A stretch of 64,000 nt of DNA from Alternaria dauci (GCF_042100115.1 NC_091272.1:1798001-1862000); one strand, 5' to 3'; counted from the first letter of the stretch, positions 34,741-46,197 are shown. Notes: generated by a model not told the origin, from the sequence alone. Program-made: numbers and translations.

Positions 34741-35942
34741 ATGGCCATGGACACAGACACGATCCCGAACCTGCTGGGCGACGCGCGGGACGAGGCACCC
34801 GAGGAACTCCAGGAATACTTCATCGCCTTTGAGGACTTCTGGGAGAGAAAGCTGTGGCACGAGCTTACCGACAAGCTCATTGAATTCTTCGACCACCCAG
34901 AGAGCGCCAAACAGCGGATACCCTTCTTCGAGACCTTCATCAAGAGCTTTGCAAACAAGATCAACCAGCTGAAGCTCGTCACCTTGGGACTCAACGCAGC
35001 TTCACAATACAAGGGTAGCCTGGCCCTTTCCTGCTAGACTGGAACAAGAGCTGACCCTCGACAGATGACAAGGAGCGCCTCACCTTTGTCAACGACCTCG
35101 CAAAGAGCGTCAACAAGCCCGCTTCACAAGACGCCTACGTATACGCCACAGTCGCTGCCGCCAGCATACAGCTACGGTTAAAGGACGAGGAGGGAGCCAA
35201 GAAGAAGCTAGAGGAGTGCGAGCAGATACTGGATACCTTCGACTCGGTCGAGACCGTCGTGCATGCGTCCTTTTACCGGGCAAGCGCAGAGTACTACAAA
35301 TCTAAGCACGAATTCGCGGCATACTACAAGAACGCCCTGCTGTTCCTCGCCTGCGTCGACCTCAACGACCTAGAACTCCGCGAACGCCAGTCGCGCGCCT
35401 ACGACCTGAGCATCGCCGCGCTCGTCTCAGACTCCATCTACAACTTTGGAGAGTTGCTGCTCCACCCCATCCTCGACTCGCTGGTCAACACCCCACATGC
35501 ATGGCTGCGCGATCTCCTCTTCGCCTTCAACCGCGGCGACCTGATGGCCTACGACGTGCTTTCCAACAACATCACAAAGGTCCCTCTTCTCAAGGAGCAC
35601 CAGACCTTCCTCTACCAGAAGATCTCGCTCTCCGCCCTCACAGAGACCGTCTTCCGCCGCCCACCCCACGACCGCGCCATGACCTTCTCTGAGATCTCGC
35701 AGGAGACCAAGGTACAACCCAACGAGATTGAGCACCTGATCATGAAGGCGCTGAGCTTGGGACTGCTCAAGGGTCAAATCGACCAGGTGGCCGAGATTGC
35801 GCGTATCAACTGGGTGCAGCCCAAAGTTCTGGACATGAAGCAGATTGAGGGCATGAGGACAAGGTTGAAGGAGTGGGATGCCAGTGTCAACCAGCTGGGT
35901 AACTGGATCGAGGGTGTAGGCAAGGACGTCTGGGCTGCTTGA
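34741..35942 (+). CDS. RPN9: 26S proteasome lid subunit Rpn9
   Basis: PCI-domain subunit of the 19S lid, needed for efficient proteasome assembly. Exons are 34741-35014 and 35065-35942 (383 aa); the intron splits the codon in QYKDDKERL. N-terminal helical repeats (FEDFWERKLWHELTDKLIEF, QRIPFFETFIKSFANKINQL) are followed by ASFYRASAEYYKSKHEFAAY and the PCI module (about 180-350): LLLHPILDSL, WLRDLLFAFNRGDL, TFSEISQETKVQPNEIEHLI, QIDQVAEIARINWVQPKVLD. The second ATG (34747) is an equally possible start. No PACE-like (Rpn4) element was seen in the 246-bp divergent promoter. Confidence 0.94.
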
Positions 35943-36146
35943 ACCGGTACCGTCTTGCATTAGGTCACTAGTATACGCCTTTTGGAAGACGTCGTCTCCA
36001 CTCTCAGCACGTGGCATGCATCAGCTATAAGCAAGACGCTCGATTTCATGTAATCATAGGTAGTGGCCATAAACGGTCAACGAATGAAAAGACTGACGAC
36101 TTCATTGCACTCCATGACTGTATACTATGTACTGTATAGTCCACTT

Positions 36147-38228
36147 CTATTCCCAGAACCCAGTCGAGACTACCATAGCTCCCGCAAGCCATGCAGGGAA
36201 CCAAACCAACCAGACAACAACCTGCGTCCACATACCCCACACATGCCACCCAATCGCGCTCTGTATGAGCACATCCATCAGGTCGGCTCCCAGCAGCTTC
36301 GTCGCAGTCTGCACAACCATGACAGGGTTCAACGTGGCCAGCACCAGCAACTGCACTCCAGTAACCCCACGCTTGTTACTCTTGCGTACAAAACTCAACG
36401 GCACGCACAGCACGCCAACCAAGACGCTCAAACTAAAGTTCAGCGTCGCCAAGGCCGCAAGGAACATACCCAGCAGTAGCAAGGAGAAACACTGGAACAG
36501 ACAAAGGGCTTGCGGTGTCAGCACGTCGGGGGCAGACCACCAGAAGAGAAAGGTTATGATGAGTGGGGCGAGCGTGGTTAGATTGCTGGTTGTGAGGAAC
36601 AAGTTGGCGAGGTGGTCGGCGTCCCAGTTGTTGAACAGGTATAGGGGGACCAGGCCAGAGGCGTGGACGGCGAGGACGAGAACGAGGGGAAGGAGGAGAT
36701 GGCGTTCTGTTATTTTCGTGCTGGCTTTGGGGACAACAGCCAAGGAGCCGTCTTGTTCGACGAGCTCGGTCGCTGGTTCTTCAGGTGCGGATTCCTTTTT
36801 ACTTTCTGTTTGCTTTGTCTCGGAGTCGGTGTCCTTCTTCTTGAGCTCGTCTTTGGTAGTCTCGTTTTCGGCCTTTTTGATGTCGGCGGGAGAGGACTTC
36901 TCGGTCGGTGCCTTTTTAGGGTTTGTGGCAGCGGGATTGCTGACGGGCTCTGTGGCACGTCCGCTCTTCACCCATAACGCCATTGCCGCGATGCTGAAGT
37001 TGATGGCGATTAGCATGGCCGAGGGGAGATATGTGCCAATGCTGACGAAACGTTTATCCTGTAGCAAAAGGTAGAAGAAGAAACTCTGATGCAGGTGCTC
37101 GAGGAGGTTGTTCAAGCTTCGGAAGAGCGATTCGACGGTTTTTCCAAGCGACATCTCGTCATGCCAGCCGTCCCCAACCGTCACCAAGGTAACGGCGTCG
37201 ACGTGGTATGGAATAAAGGACGAATGGGGTCCAGTTGCGTGACCAAGGCCCTGCGAGAGCATACCTCGAAGCATGGTCTGAAGCCGCTCCTTGTATGAGT
37301 CCTTGTGGTCCCACATGCGCTGGATCACACAGCCAATGCCCATCTGACCGGACGCGATCTGCACTGCGGTGTTGAAAAGATCCAGGTTGGGAAGTTGGCC
37401 GTTTATGCCATCGTACACGACGTGCAGTTTGTCGTACCGATGACCCCAAGGACCAGCGGGATAGTCTACTGCGACAGCGCCTTGCAGTGCCCCGCTCTTG
37501 ATCTTCAAGCTCTCAACGTAACGTGTATCGTGCGCCTCGTGGTAGGCATCGACCCAGGCTTGCGACCCAATGGTGCTATCACCGGGAATAAGTAGGATGA
37601 TGTCCTTGCTCCAAAGACTCCAGCGCTTGAAGTAGCGCGCCAATGTGAGAACCAATGCGACGCCAGAGTTGTTGACCTCGTCTGCCATGTTCTTCCATGC
37701 CCCAATCAAGACAATGGCTTCGGTGGCGTCTGCGCGGGGACCCTGGAGGATAGCATAGACGTTTTCGTTTGCGATTGTCCGGTTCGAGACGGTGTAGTTG
37801 TAGTGCTGGGTTGCGACTTTGAGGTTCTGTTCACGGAAGATGGCTTCGAGTCGCTGCGAGCGCCTGTTGCACGATGAGCTTCAGGCTTTCAAGTTCCAGT
37901 ATGCATACGCACTCTGCGACAGGCTTATCTATCAGTCCGTGGACCTCATGGCGATAGGCTCGGAAGACATTGTGCTCGCTGCCGGTAAAGTAGGTATGTA
38001 CTTGTCCAGGGAGAAGCGCATTCTCAGAGACATAGGTCCTCCGCGAGTAGTCGTTCAACGGAAGGACCAGTAGCCATCCTATGCCGATGATTATGCAGAG
38101 CGCGGAAAGATAGGGCGGAAGCTTGAGTAGGCGTTTATCTTGCCGGAGCGCCAGTATCGAGGCTTCACATGTTAGCTGTCGGCCACTGTTGCGCGCACCC
38201 AGAGCCAGAACTTACACAGAAGGGCCAT
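36147..38228 (-). CDS. GAA1: GPI transamidase subunit Gaa1
   Basis: ER membrane subunit of the complex that attaches GPI anchors to proteins. Exons are 38216-38228 (only 13 nt: MALL plus one base), 37913-38162 and 36147-37863 (659 aa). The spliced N terminus has a transmembrane segment (YLSALCIIIGIGWLLVLPL). The lumenal M28-peptidase-like domain follows: RRTYVSENALLPGQVHTYF, RLEAIFREQNLKVATQHYNY, VLIGAWKNMADEVNNSGVAL, WSKDIILLIPGDSTIGSQAW and GPHSSFIPYHVDAVTL. A Lys/Glu-rich insertion near residues 450-500 precedes several C-terminal transmembrane segments. It is divergent from the rhomboid gene with 258 bp between starts. The window also holds CWH43, a second GPI-anchor gene, but 36 kb away. 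Confidence 0.93.
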
Positions 38229-38486
38229 GTTGACGTCTCAGTCGGCCGTCATGCAGGAGAAGAGAGAGAGAGAGCAGAAAAACGGATCGTGTCCTTGCCC
38301 TCTGCCCAGCATCCCACACAATCCGTCTGGGAAGGTGCTAAGTCGACTCAAGCGGGAGGATCGTCACTAGCGCGCCGTCGACCCTGGACCCTAGTCCCAT
38401 TGTAATCTTCCAGTCTGTTCATCTTAGCACAACACAACGCGCCTGCACAACAACCACCCCAAACGCCTGGCGTGCTCGCGACAACG

Positions 38487-39590
38487 ATGCCTATAACTTC
38501 GATGCCCCAGATCAGCCCTGCGCGGATACGGTCGTATATCCTGCGCCTGCCATTCTGCACAAAAGTCCTAGTGGCGGCCATTGTAGGACTATGGGCTGCG
38601 ACGATTCCGTTTCCGTGGATTAGGGACTTTGGGGCTCTGGAGCCGGCCAAGATGGATCTGACGCAGAGTATGTTTGTTTTGTTATACCGGGGTCAGGGTT
38701 GGCGACAATGCTCGACCTGTGGCCGTGTGTTGCGGCGCAGGCGTATCATGGGCGCGGCCGGGCGCGGAAGTCACGGAGCTGGGAAGAAGAGAGGAAGAAG
38801 ACAGAGAGCTAATAGTATATACCTGTAGTGCACCGACTCAACTTGTTTCCCGTCCTACATTGGAATTTCATCCATATGATCTTCAACCTCTTCGCCGTAA
38901 CACCACTTATCGAGCGCTTCGAGTCCGAATACGGGACACTAGTCACGTTGGCGCTCTTCACCGGGCGTAAGATATAGTCGCAGTGACATGCACGGATATC
39001 AGGCTGACCATGTGGCAGCTTTCGGGACCATACCGGGAGGCGTATATACTCTGTTGGAGAAGTTCGTGCTGAGGAGCAATACCTCGGTCATGGGTGCGAG
39101 GTATGCCACTTCCAGGTAGCCCGTGCATGGCGATTTGCTAACAGAAGAAGCATATGGGTGTTCCTCCTTCTATCAGCCGAAGTGATGAAGACACAAAAAG
39201 CGAACCCGTACTTTAGGTACAGTCACACTATTCTCCTCCCAGACCCAACTGTTACTAACCGTACCCAGTGTCGGACCCTACAAGATTCCTACCTGGACCA
39301 CGCCCCTCATTCTCATCGTTCTGACCAGCATCCTCGTCCCGCACGTCAGTCTTGTGGGCCACCTGTGCGGCGCAGGCCTCGGCTACCTCTGGGCTTCCGG
39401 ATGCATCAAGTTCCTCGTACCACACGAGAAGATTCTGAGATGGGTCGAGACGAAGCTGAACCTGCTTGGAAGGTTGCCGCACTACGTCAGTGTTGACCAG
39501 AAGACATACGGCCGATATGGTGTACTTCCGACAACGAGCGTGCCACTGAGCAGTAGGACTCCTGACGGCGGACAACGACTCGGGCCATAG
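38487..39590 (+). CDS. RBD2: rhomboid intramembrane protease (Rbd2 type)
   Basis: Intramembrane serine protease; fungal Rbd2-type proteins act in the Golgi and, in several fungi, in SREBP processing. Exons are 38487-38667, 38829-38966, 39019-39100, 39151-39216 and 39269-39590 (262 aa). The catalytic serine is in GASIWVF (Ser134) and the catalytic histidine in GHLCGAGLGYLW (His187). The HWNFIHMIFNLFAVTPLIER segment at 71-90 is the conserved rhomboid helix-2 region. The third acceptor must be the last of three nearby AG sites (39150), because only that gives the GxS motif. The first intron is 161 bp, longer than its neighbours. Confidence 0.9.
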
Positions 39591-40020
39591 TCGAGTCAAC
39601 GAGGAATTTGGGCTGTCAATTTGCTACCGGCGTTTCTGCATTGCTCGGAGTCTACGTCACGAGGCGTTGAGGTGTGTTGTAGTGCTTGTGATATGGACAA
39701 TTGGTTATTCTGTACAGACATGTACGCGACGCGATACGGCATAATTCTAATGTTCTCAAGGCAGATCCATTTATTCTCGACCATGGTTCGCCATCTGCAA
39801 CCAGTGACACTAACTCTGCAACCCCTGGTGCCCCTCACCCAAAGAACTCTTTCTTCGCCCCACCAGCTGCACCAACGAGATTTTTCAAAACCCAAATGTC
39901 GCTTTTTGTTTTAAACAACCGTGAATACATTTCATCTTTCTCAAAAATCCTCCATCAATGCAGTCTCACCGCGATTGGTGTAGTGAATCCCTCGGGGCGG
40001 AGGTCCCTTGGTGTAGTACG
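39591..40020. other. gene-free stretch with repeated box A-like segments before the tRNA
   Basis: No ORF of interest was found. The 10-mer TTGGTGTAGT occurs at 39975-39984 and 40008-40017, and again inside the tRNA at 40027-40036. The second copy lies in an 18-nt partial copy of the tRNA 5' end (40003-40020) that directly abuts the tRNA. Confidence 0.6.
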
Positions 40021-40125
40021 GTCTCCTTGGTGTAGTTGGTTATCACGTGGGTCTCATATCGTCATGTATGACTGCTCTCAGCAGCAGATATCCCAAGGCC
40101 GCCAGTTCGAGTCTGGCAGGGGACA
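40021..40125 (+). tRNA. intron-containing tRNA, anticodon CAT (Met, elongator-like)
   Basis: It folds as a tRNA by eye. The acceptor stem is GTCTCCT (40021-40027) with AGGGGAC (40118-40124), plus discriminator A. The D arm is GTGT/TCAC with a GG-containing loop. The anticodon stem TGGGT/TCCCA has one T-T mismatch next to the loop. The loop reads CTCATA, giving anticodon CAT at 40055-40057. The intron is about 40059-40089 (31 nt), after position 37. The variable loop is AGGCC, and the T arm is GCCAG-TTCGAGT-CTGGC. A T6 Pol III terminator follows at 40127-40132. The G1-C72 pair and T-loop TTC point to elongator rather than initiator Met. The D-arm resembles fungal tRNA-Val, so the identity is less certain than the tRNA call. 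Confidence 0.72.
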
Positions 40126-40126
40126 A

Positions 40127-40132
40127 TTTTTT
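40127..40132 (+). terminator. RNA polymerase III T6 terminator
   Basis: Six T residues begin two bases after the discriminator base of the tRNA, as expected for Pol III termination. Confidence 0.7.
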
Positions 40133-40824
40133 GCGCATGGAAGGTCATGTTGGGGTGAGGCTTGCGTTCTGCAGTGCTGCACACAAGTGGCTGGACATTA
40201 GAGTTTTTGAAAATAGTAATATTGAGGTTGTTGAGAACGTAATAGTCTCTCGTGCATCAGTTTGTGAGCCTAATTTTTGATAAAGAACTGCGACCCCGAT
40301 ATGCGTGGTGGTGGTTCCTGCATCGCGTCTGCGCAGATGCTACATGTTTTTGTCAATGGGTGGTGACGTCTGTCGCATCTAGCAAACTTCACCGCAGCGT
40401 TACGCTACCAAAAACGGCAATTTCAACAAAGCGTAGATTGCAGCACTATCAGAGGGGCACAACGATGAGGGGCAAGTGTGCGAGGGGCACCGCGGGGTGC
40501 TCGTGGAGGGGCAAACCTGAGTTATGTTGAGGGAGGGGCACGCAAGACGTCTCGTGGAGTTGCTCATGGCTGAGCTAGAGCAACGATATCAGATGAGAGG
40601 GACATGCGCTGGTGGGCTTTTTGCGGTCAAGTGATTGCATCTGCTCCCTTATAAAGTGAATCTGATACATCTACTAAAGGAAGCATTTTTTGACCAGTAC
40701 CTCAAGTAAAGTGAAGGTCAGCAAATCTCGATCTTTTGGATAGGAGCATTGTTCGCTCCAGTCAACGCAGTGACTTCATAGATGAGTTCAAACAGCTCAG
40801 ATTGCTACCTAAGTTCCACAAACA
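40133..40824. other. gene-free interval downstream of the tRNA
   Basis: 692 bp with no convincing ORF. GAGGGGCA/GGGGCA words recur around 40454-40540, which may be a degenerate local repeat. Confidence 0.4.
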
Positions 40825-42486
40825 TCAATACACATATACGCCCCCAGCTGATCTGGGGGTGTTTGAACCGCTTCCCATCGGACTTGAGCCTAGACCCAAC
40901 CCACCTCTTCGTCTGTCAGACCCAAGGATGTTTTCGAGCTCCTCCGCTTGCTTGATCACATTATGGAAGTAACCGCCCTCGATGCTCCTCTCATCCATGG
41001 TATTGTCGTCCTGTAGCACACTGAGGCAGAAGAACACCATGTTTCCCAAGAAGATGTTGCTCTTCATCTCAACTTGCGATGCGACCTCATGGGCACTGAC
41101 TTCTTCGCCGTCGTTAATGTACAACTTCGTCGTGTATGTCGCAGTGTCGAAGTCGATGTAGTAGAGCGGCGCTTTGAGCGCAATCTCGGCGAGGACGAGC
41201 CCGATACGGAAGATTTGGATATGTTTGGACAGGTCGCGACTGTCTCTCCTCTCACGATTGGCTTTGTAGCATCGCTCTAGAATGCGTGTCGTCGACGACT
41301 GGCCAGGCGCTGCGGTTAGCATGCTCACCCACTTTCCATCCTTGGTCCTGCGCCAGCGAATGTTCGAACAGTCGAGGAAAGACAGCCACTGACTTCCTAT
41401 CAATCGAAAACAGCCTTGCGCGACGCCAGTCGCTATCGCGTTTTGATCTTGCGAGTATAGCTTCTGTGAGCCAAGATAGACGTTCTGGTCGCTAATCGTA
41501 CTCGATAGAGGCTCCTTGTATTCCAAGTCAGAGAGGAGACTCGTCGGCGGGTTCTTGACAATGAACCCTGCCGATGTCGACAAAGTTGGCACCATGTAGC
41601 AACTATCCTGCACATCTTTCGCGAGAGTTGACACGGCAGTAGCGAGGTCATTTGCGACCATGCATGGATCGTGGACGGCTTTGATGGTAACAGGCTGGGC
41701 AAGGACTTCGTGATTTGTACCATCCATACTGAGTAAAAACGCAAAGTCGCGCCTATGGACTTGAGGAACTGCAATGCCAATGTGCAGTCGATGTCTCGAT
41801 GCACTACATCGATGAAGCCGCTCCGCGTCTTTTTGGGCACGGACAACATCTAGTACCCTGCTTTGGACTGTGTCTGACCTTCCATCGCCGGCCGTGATGA
41901 TCATGTGCCGTCCAGGGAGTCGTTCAATCTCCGAGAAAACATCCGCGTGCTCTTTTTCGAGATAGAAATCGGAACAGCGTTCCAGCATGGTGAGCTTCTG
42001 ATTCAGTCGCTTGAGGCGCATCTCCAAATCATATGTCTTTGCTAGAACGCTCAAGAAGAATCTGCGCGACCATGTGCTGTTGCCTTGTATCTTTCGGAGG
42101 CATTCTTTGACTCGTTCTTCGTTACCAATACCCTGATGTTCACCATAGGAGGCGTGTCTATACTCAATTTTGAGAGCGACATCTCTGATTTGGCTGACGT
42201 CGCTCTCGATGCTCCCTGCGATTACGTTGATAGTACCAACTATGGCTTTGATGCGCTCGTGACCCTCTTTCCCAAAGAGAATGCTAATATAGATATCAGA
42301 TCGATGAGCTTGAATGTCGTACTTGCGTTGCCAGCTGTCAAGAGAGAGTTTTGCGAACTCGAGGCCCTCGTTGATGTCGAAAAGTCGTTCAGAGAGTAGC
42401 TTCCATGGTTTAACCTGCAGTGCGAAGGTATGCAGAGCTTCTACTGCTGCATAGAGACCGGAAATGACACGTATGACTCCAGCCAT
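40825..42486 (-). CDS. fungal-specific DUF7580-like protein
   Basis: Intronless, 553 aa. The N-terminal ~200 residues are helical (MAGVIRVISGLYAAVEALHT, then LLSERLFDINEGLEFAKLSL and ECLRKIQGNSTWSRRFFLSV), resembling the HeLo/HET-associated helical N termini of fungal signalling proteins. The C-terminal part has the pattern LSKHIQIFRIGLVLAEIALK ... PLYYIDFDTA ... FLGNMVFFCLSVLQ ... YFHNVIKQAEELENIL, resembling the DUF7580 end found in many Dothideomycete proteins and likened to degenerate kinase folds. The extreme C terminus is Gly/Ser-rich. No catalytic motif was recognised. A role in signalling or incompatibility is only a guess from related architectures. Confidence 0.65.
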   Translation of the reverse strand: MAGVIRVISGLYAAVEALHTFALQVKPWKLLSERLFDINEGLEFAKLSLDSWQRKYDIQAHRSDIYISILFGKEGHERIKAIVGTINVIAGSIESDVSQIRDVALKIEYRHASYGEHQGIGNEERVKECLRKIQGNSTWSRRFFLSVLAKTYDLEMRLKRLNQKLTMLERCSDFYLEKEHADVFSEIERLPGRHMIITAGDGRSDTVQSRVLDVVRAQKDAERLHRCSASRHRLHIGIAVPQVHRRDFAFLLSMDGTNHEVLAQPVTIKAVHDPCMVANDLATAVSTLAKDVQDSCYMVPTLSTSAGFIVKNPPTSLLSDLEYKEPLSSTISDQNVYLGSQKLYSQDQNAIATGVAQGCFRLIGSQWLSFLDCSNIRWRRTKDGKWVSMLTAAPGQSSTTRILERCYKANRERRDSRDLSKHIQIFRIGLVLAEIALKAPLYYIDFDTATYTTKLYINDGEEVSAHEVASQVEMKSNIFLGNMVFFCLSVLQDDNTMDERSIEGGYFHNVIKQAEELENILGSDRRRGGLGLGSSPMGSGSNTPRSAGGVYVY

Positions 42487-43162
42487 GTTGTGTTCAGAAC
42501 GACTGCCGTGTTGTCTTGAAGGCGTAGATGGAACGTAATTTCAATGACGCAAACGCGCACGCAGAGTTGACGGAAAGAATCTTTGAGTTATGCGCAACTC
42601 GGTAACATCCTCATAACAGCTACGCAGGGCAGATGTTGTATCGCGCGATGCCGTGTGGAACGTAGTGCTGGTATTGCGTGTCGGCAGGTCGAGCAGAGGG
42701 GGATCGATATGATGGATAGAAAGAGAGCAATCAAGAATGTTAGATAGATGGTAACATGACCCACAAACTATTGCGGCTGAACTAATGCGAACGTTCAGCT
42801 CGTCGGTTCTGGTGTGGGGTATCGCGACAAGATTGGTTGTAAGCACACTGCACAGGGATGAGGTCACCGTTTGGTGGTCTTCAGCCCCCAACGGCCCCCA
42901 AAGATGTCAGAATCGGGCTGCCTGCTCAGGCACTTGGGTCGCACTGATTAATGAGCGTGACTGCCTTCCACCTCCGAGATTCTTTTGAGCTTCTGACTCC
43001 ACTCATGGGTTTTCTCTACAGTGGGAGCGGTGGCAGAAGAGAGATTTGATGCATGTCTGTCACCCCCGTAGTACCTTAGGATTGACACAGGCGCCTCTCG
43101 ACTGGCACAACAGAACAAGCTCTTGAGCAAACCGGTTTCTTCCCCTGGCTCAATCCTACGCC
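42487..43162. promoter_or_regulatory. divergent intergenic region
   Basis: 676 bp between the divergent starts of the DUF7580-like gene and the gene at 43163. It presumably contains both promoters. No specific sites were recognised. Confidence 0.4.
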
Positions 43163-44375
43163 ATGGCAACATTTCTACCTGAAATTGATGGCGACAATCG
43201 ACATCCGAGCCACCTTCGGTCGCGTTCAGGAAGCTATGTCGACCACATAGAAGAGAAGACAAGATGGGACCGGAGAAGCCGAGAGAGAGAGATGAAACGT
43301 TACCATAACAGCCGCCATGGTACAGCCTCAGATCCAAGGTTTTCAAATCAGCCCGCACCCGATCGGCTCGGCGTTCCTGTATTCGAGACAACAGGAAGAG
43401 CTCGGTCGAGTTCAGATGCTAGCAGGAGGCCCAGAGAACCAGAGCGAAGGTACAACACACAGGAGGTGCGACCTAGTATCGCACCGGTCGACAGGTATGA
43501 TTTGACCAGCGAGCCAATCTTACCCAGTCAGTCACCTGCTCAATACGAGCGAAGATTGCAACACCGGAAAAAGCCAAGCATCAAGGTGGAAATCCACCAA
43601 GATCATCCTCCTTCGCCGATGAGTGGCACAACCCTTGCGCTAAAGAGGAGCCCAAGCGCCAGCTCAAGATTACCTACTGCACAACCTCAGCTTCAATACC
43701 AATATGCGACAATTCAAAACAAGCTCCACCAAATCAGCAGCACCTGTGCGCCATACATCGATGTCGAAGCAGCGGAGCCTCAAGACCTCACTTTTGAGAA
43801 AATAGTTGAACAGACTCAAGCATTTGCTTTCGATTTGCGGGTGTGGGCTCATCTTGCAAATATTGAAGGCATGGCCAGGATCGACTCACGCAAAAGGGAG
43901 GTCGTGGACGCTGCATCGCGAAGCCTTGATCGTCTGCTGGATCAGGTAACGACCCTGGACGATGCTTGTTTTAGGGCTAAACCAAGGGATCTAAAGTTCA
44001 GAGCGCTTCCTGAAGTCGACGACGATAGCTTGTTCGAAGATGGAGATGACAACAGGTATGTGCCTGTAGGATGTGAAGACGATTGTGCTAACAAACGGTT
44101 CCAGCTGTGAATCAGACCCAACAGAGTCCCTTAGCTTCGTGGTCCATTCTAGCCTACACAGTATCGAGCTGCAAATCCAGAACCTCAAGCGGTTGAGCCG
44201 GACGCTGCAAGAGGCCACACCGGATGCGAAGAATGAGGTCACGGCGGTCGCGGGGCTCGTAGCGGACACGGTAAAGTGTTTTGGTTCGCAGGAAGCGTTG
44301 AGTCGCTATTCGATGAATGAACAGATTTCTGAGAGGAAGGGATTGGAGGAAGGACGGCACGCGTACTGGCGATAG
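43163..44375 (+). CDS. hypothetical protein, disordered N terminus with helical C-terminal half
   Basis: Not recognised. Exons are 43163-44055 and 44105-44375 (387 aa); the 49-bp intron has a CTAAC branch site and joins DDN to SCESD. Residues 1-190 are Arg/Ser/Pro-rich and look disordered (HPSHLRSRSGSYVDHIEEKT, RRPREPERRYNTQE). Residues ~195-387 are helical and appear ordered (YATIQNKLHQISSTCAPYID, FDLRVWAHLANIEGMARIDS, SRSLDRLLDQVTTLDD, then SSLHSIELQIQNLKRLSRTL). The helical part suggests a protein-interaction module. There are no transmembrane segments and no signal peptide. Both exons keep one frame with good codon usage, so the gene is real. Confidence 0.75.
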
Positions 44376-44956
44376 CCGGCTAGTGCTTTCTAGTTTCTTA
44401 ATCCGTTTGGAGGGCCAGATAGCATGCGGGCAAGATACGAGGTTATACTTGACATGTGCTTCAAGGCGATTGTGGTTCCAGAGCTTGGTGCATTGATCTT
44501 GAAGCGAGGAATGCGGCATGTGTGAGGAGCGATGGGTCGGTCATGGCTGCCGCGACAGTCGCGTCATGCCCGGGCAAGCTAAGACGTTTAAGGTTAGAAG
44601 GCAGGACTAAGCGCACTGCTCCGGTCGCCGGCATGCTCGCGATCTCGACCCTTTGCAATACCAGCCATTGTCTTCAAACATTGTGCAGATGGCGCGGTGC
44701 CTCCCACAAGACACAGAGTGTCGCGCATGTCCGGTTCCGATCTCGAAGATTCAGCATATTGAGCGAGAGAAAGTATGTATTGGCTACACGAGTTCCAAGG
44801 AGGGCCTAACCCCCCGCCTTTCCGAAGACGTAAAAAGAGGAAACGAATATTTACAGCGCAGCATAAGAAAAGACTGCAGATTTCAAGCGACATGCCAGAC
44901 GTCAAGAGGAATTGTGCTTCATCTCAACCGAGCCGGGCCCGCATGCTATCAAGTCT
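44376..44956. other. convergent 3' intergenic stretch
   Basis: 581 bp between two convergent genes. ORFs on both strands look like chance. Nothing recognised. Confidence 0.5.
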
Positions 44957-46197
44957 CTACGAGCACTTGGTAACACTAGGTACGTTGGAGCACTTGGCAT
45001 AGGTCTTGCCACCAGTAACGTCGACACCGGTCCAGGTCCAGCCAGTGCAAGAGCCCTCGCCGCAAGTGACAACGACGTCGTAGCCACTGCTTGAAACGCT
45101 GCCAGTGACGTTGTCGAGTGTCAAGCCGGTGATGGGGACACCGTTGTCCGCGTCACCATGAAGGTCACCGCCATCGTAGTTCTGTTCGATAAGAACGCCG
45201 TATCTGGAACGAATTAGTATTAGATGACGATTAAAACCGGGAGACAGCGTACTTGGAAATATCAGACAGAGTAATGTCCTCGTAGGTAACCTTGTTGATC
45301 TTGCCGGTTGTGCCAGACTTGGCCTTGATGCGGACACCATTGACAGACTTGGTGACCTCGGAATTGGAGAAGGTGACCGTGTCGACAGTGTTGTCGTCAC
45401 GACCACCAACCGAGCCAATGGATAGACCGTGTCCACCAGAGCAGAGGCCGTTCTTGAAGGTGATTTCCTAGCCGAGTTGTTAGCAGGTATGGACACCCCA
45501 ATCCTGTGGCAATACGTACGGTACCCGAGTTGACAGCTACACAGTCATCCTGGTTGTAAACCTTGGCGCCATCAATGATGACGTTGTTGCTCTCGCCGAT
45601 ATCGAAACCATCTGTGTTGTGGCCCTGCTCGTCCTTGTCGCCGTCGGACGCATCAATGGTCATGTCTGTAACGGTAAGACCATCGCAGCCGTTAATGCTG
45701 ACAACCTGGACAGGAGGGTTCTTGATGGTAATTCCGGTGATGGAGGAGTCGGTGAGAGCATGAGCGGAGAAGAACTTGGGCTTGGTCTTTCCACCGTTGC
45801 CACCCTCACCGTCCCACCAGCGAGCACCATCGCCATTAAGAACAGATCCCGCAGCGCCCTTGACAGTAATCTTCTTTCCGCGAATGTCAAGAAGAGGGCC
45901 CGCCCACTCCGAGTAACCCCAAGTGGTGGTGCCCTCGAAGATGACAGTGGTGCCATCAGCCAGCTTAGAGAGGTCCAACGTTGTGCCAGAAGGGACAGCA
46001 ACGTTGGAAAGGACCATGGTAGCACATGAGGACTGTGACTTGGAAGCCTCAGCAGCTCCGCTGGAGCCTGAAAAGGTGCAGCTGGAGACACGCTTCACGA
46101 CCTCGGGCTTGGGTGCAGGAGTGATGGCCGGGGCCGGAGCTGCAACAGCAGACGCCGCCAGGGACGTCAAGAAGATACCAAGAGTTAAGGCAACCAT
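44957..46197 (-). CDS. secreted endopolygalacturonase (GH28)
   Basis: Cleaves alpha-1,4-galacturonan in pectin outside the cell. Exons are 45520-46197, 45253-45467 and 44957-45203 (379 aa). A signal peptide ([20 protein letters not shown]) is followed by a propeptide ending in KR at 35-36, a Kex2-type site. All GH28 signatures are intact: NTDGFDI (catalytic Asp196), [10 protein letters not shown] (Asp217, Asp218), [13 protein letters not shown] (His239) and RIKAK (Arg272, Lys274). The parallel beta-helix repeats are visible between them, and the C terminus has the paired Cys pattern. It is transcribed away from the GH35 gene, and the two share a 1.06-kb intergenic region. Confidence 0.96.
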
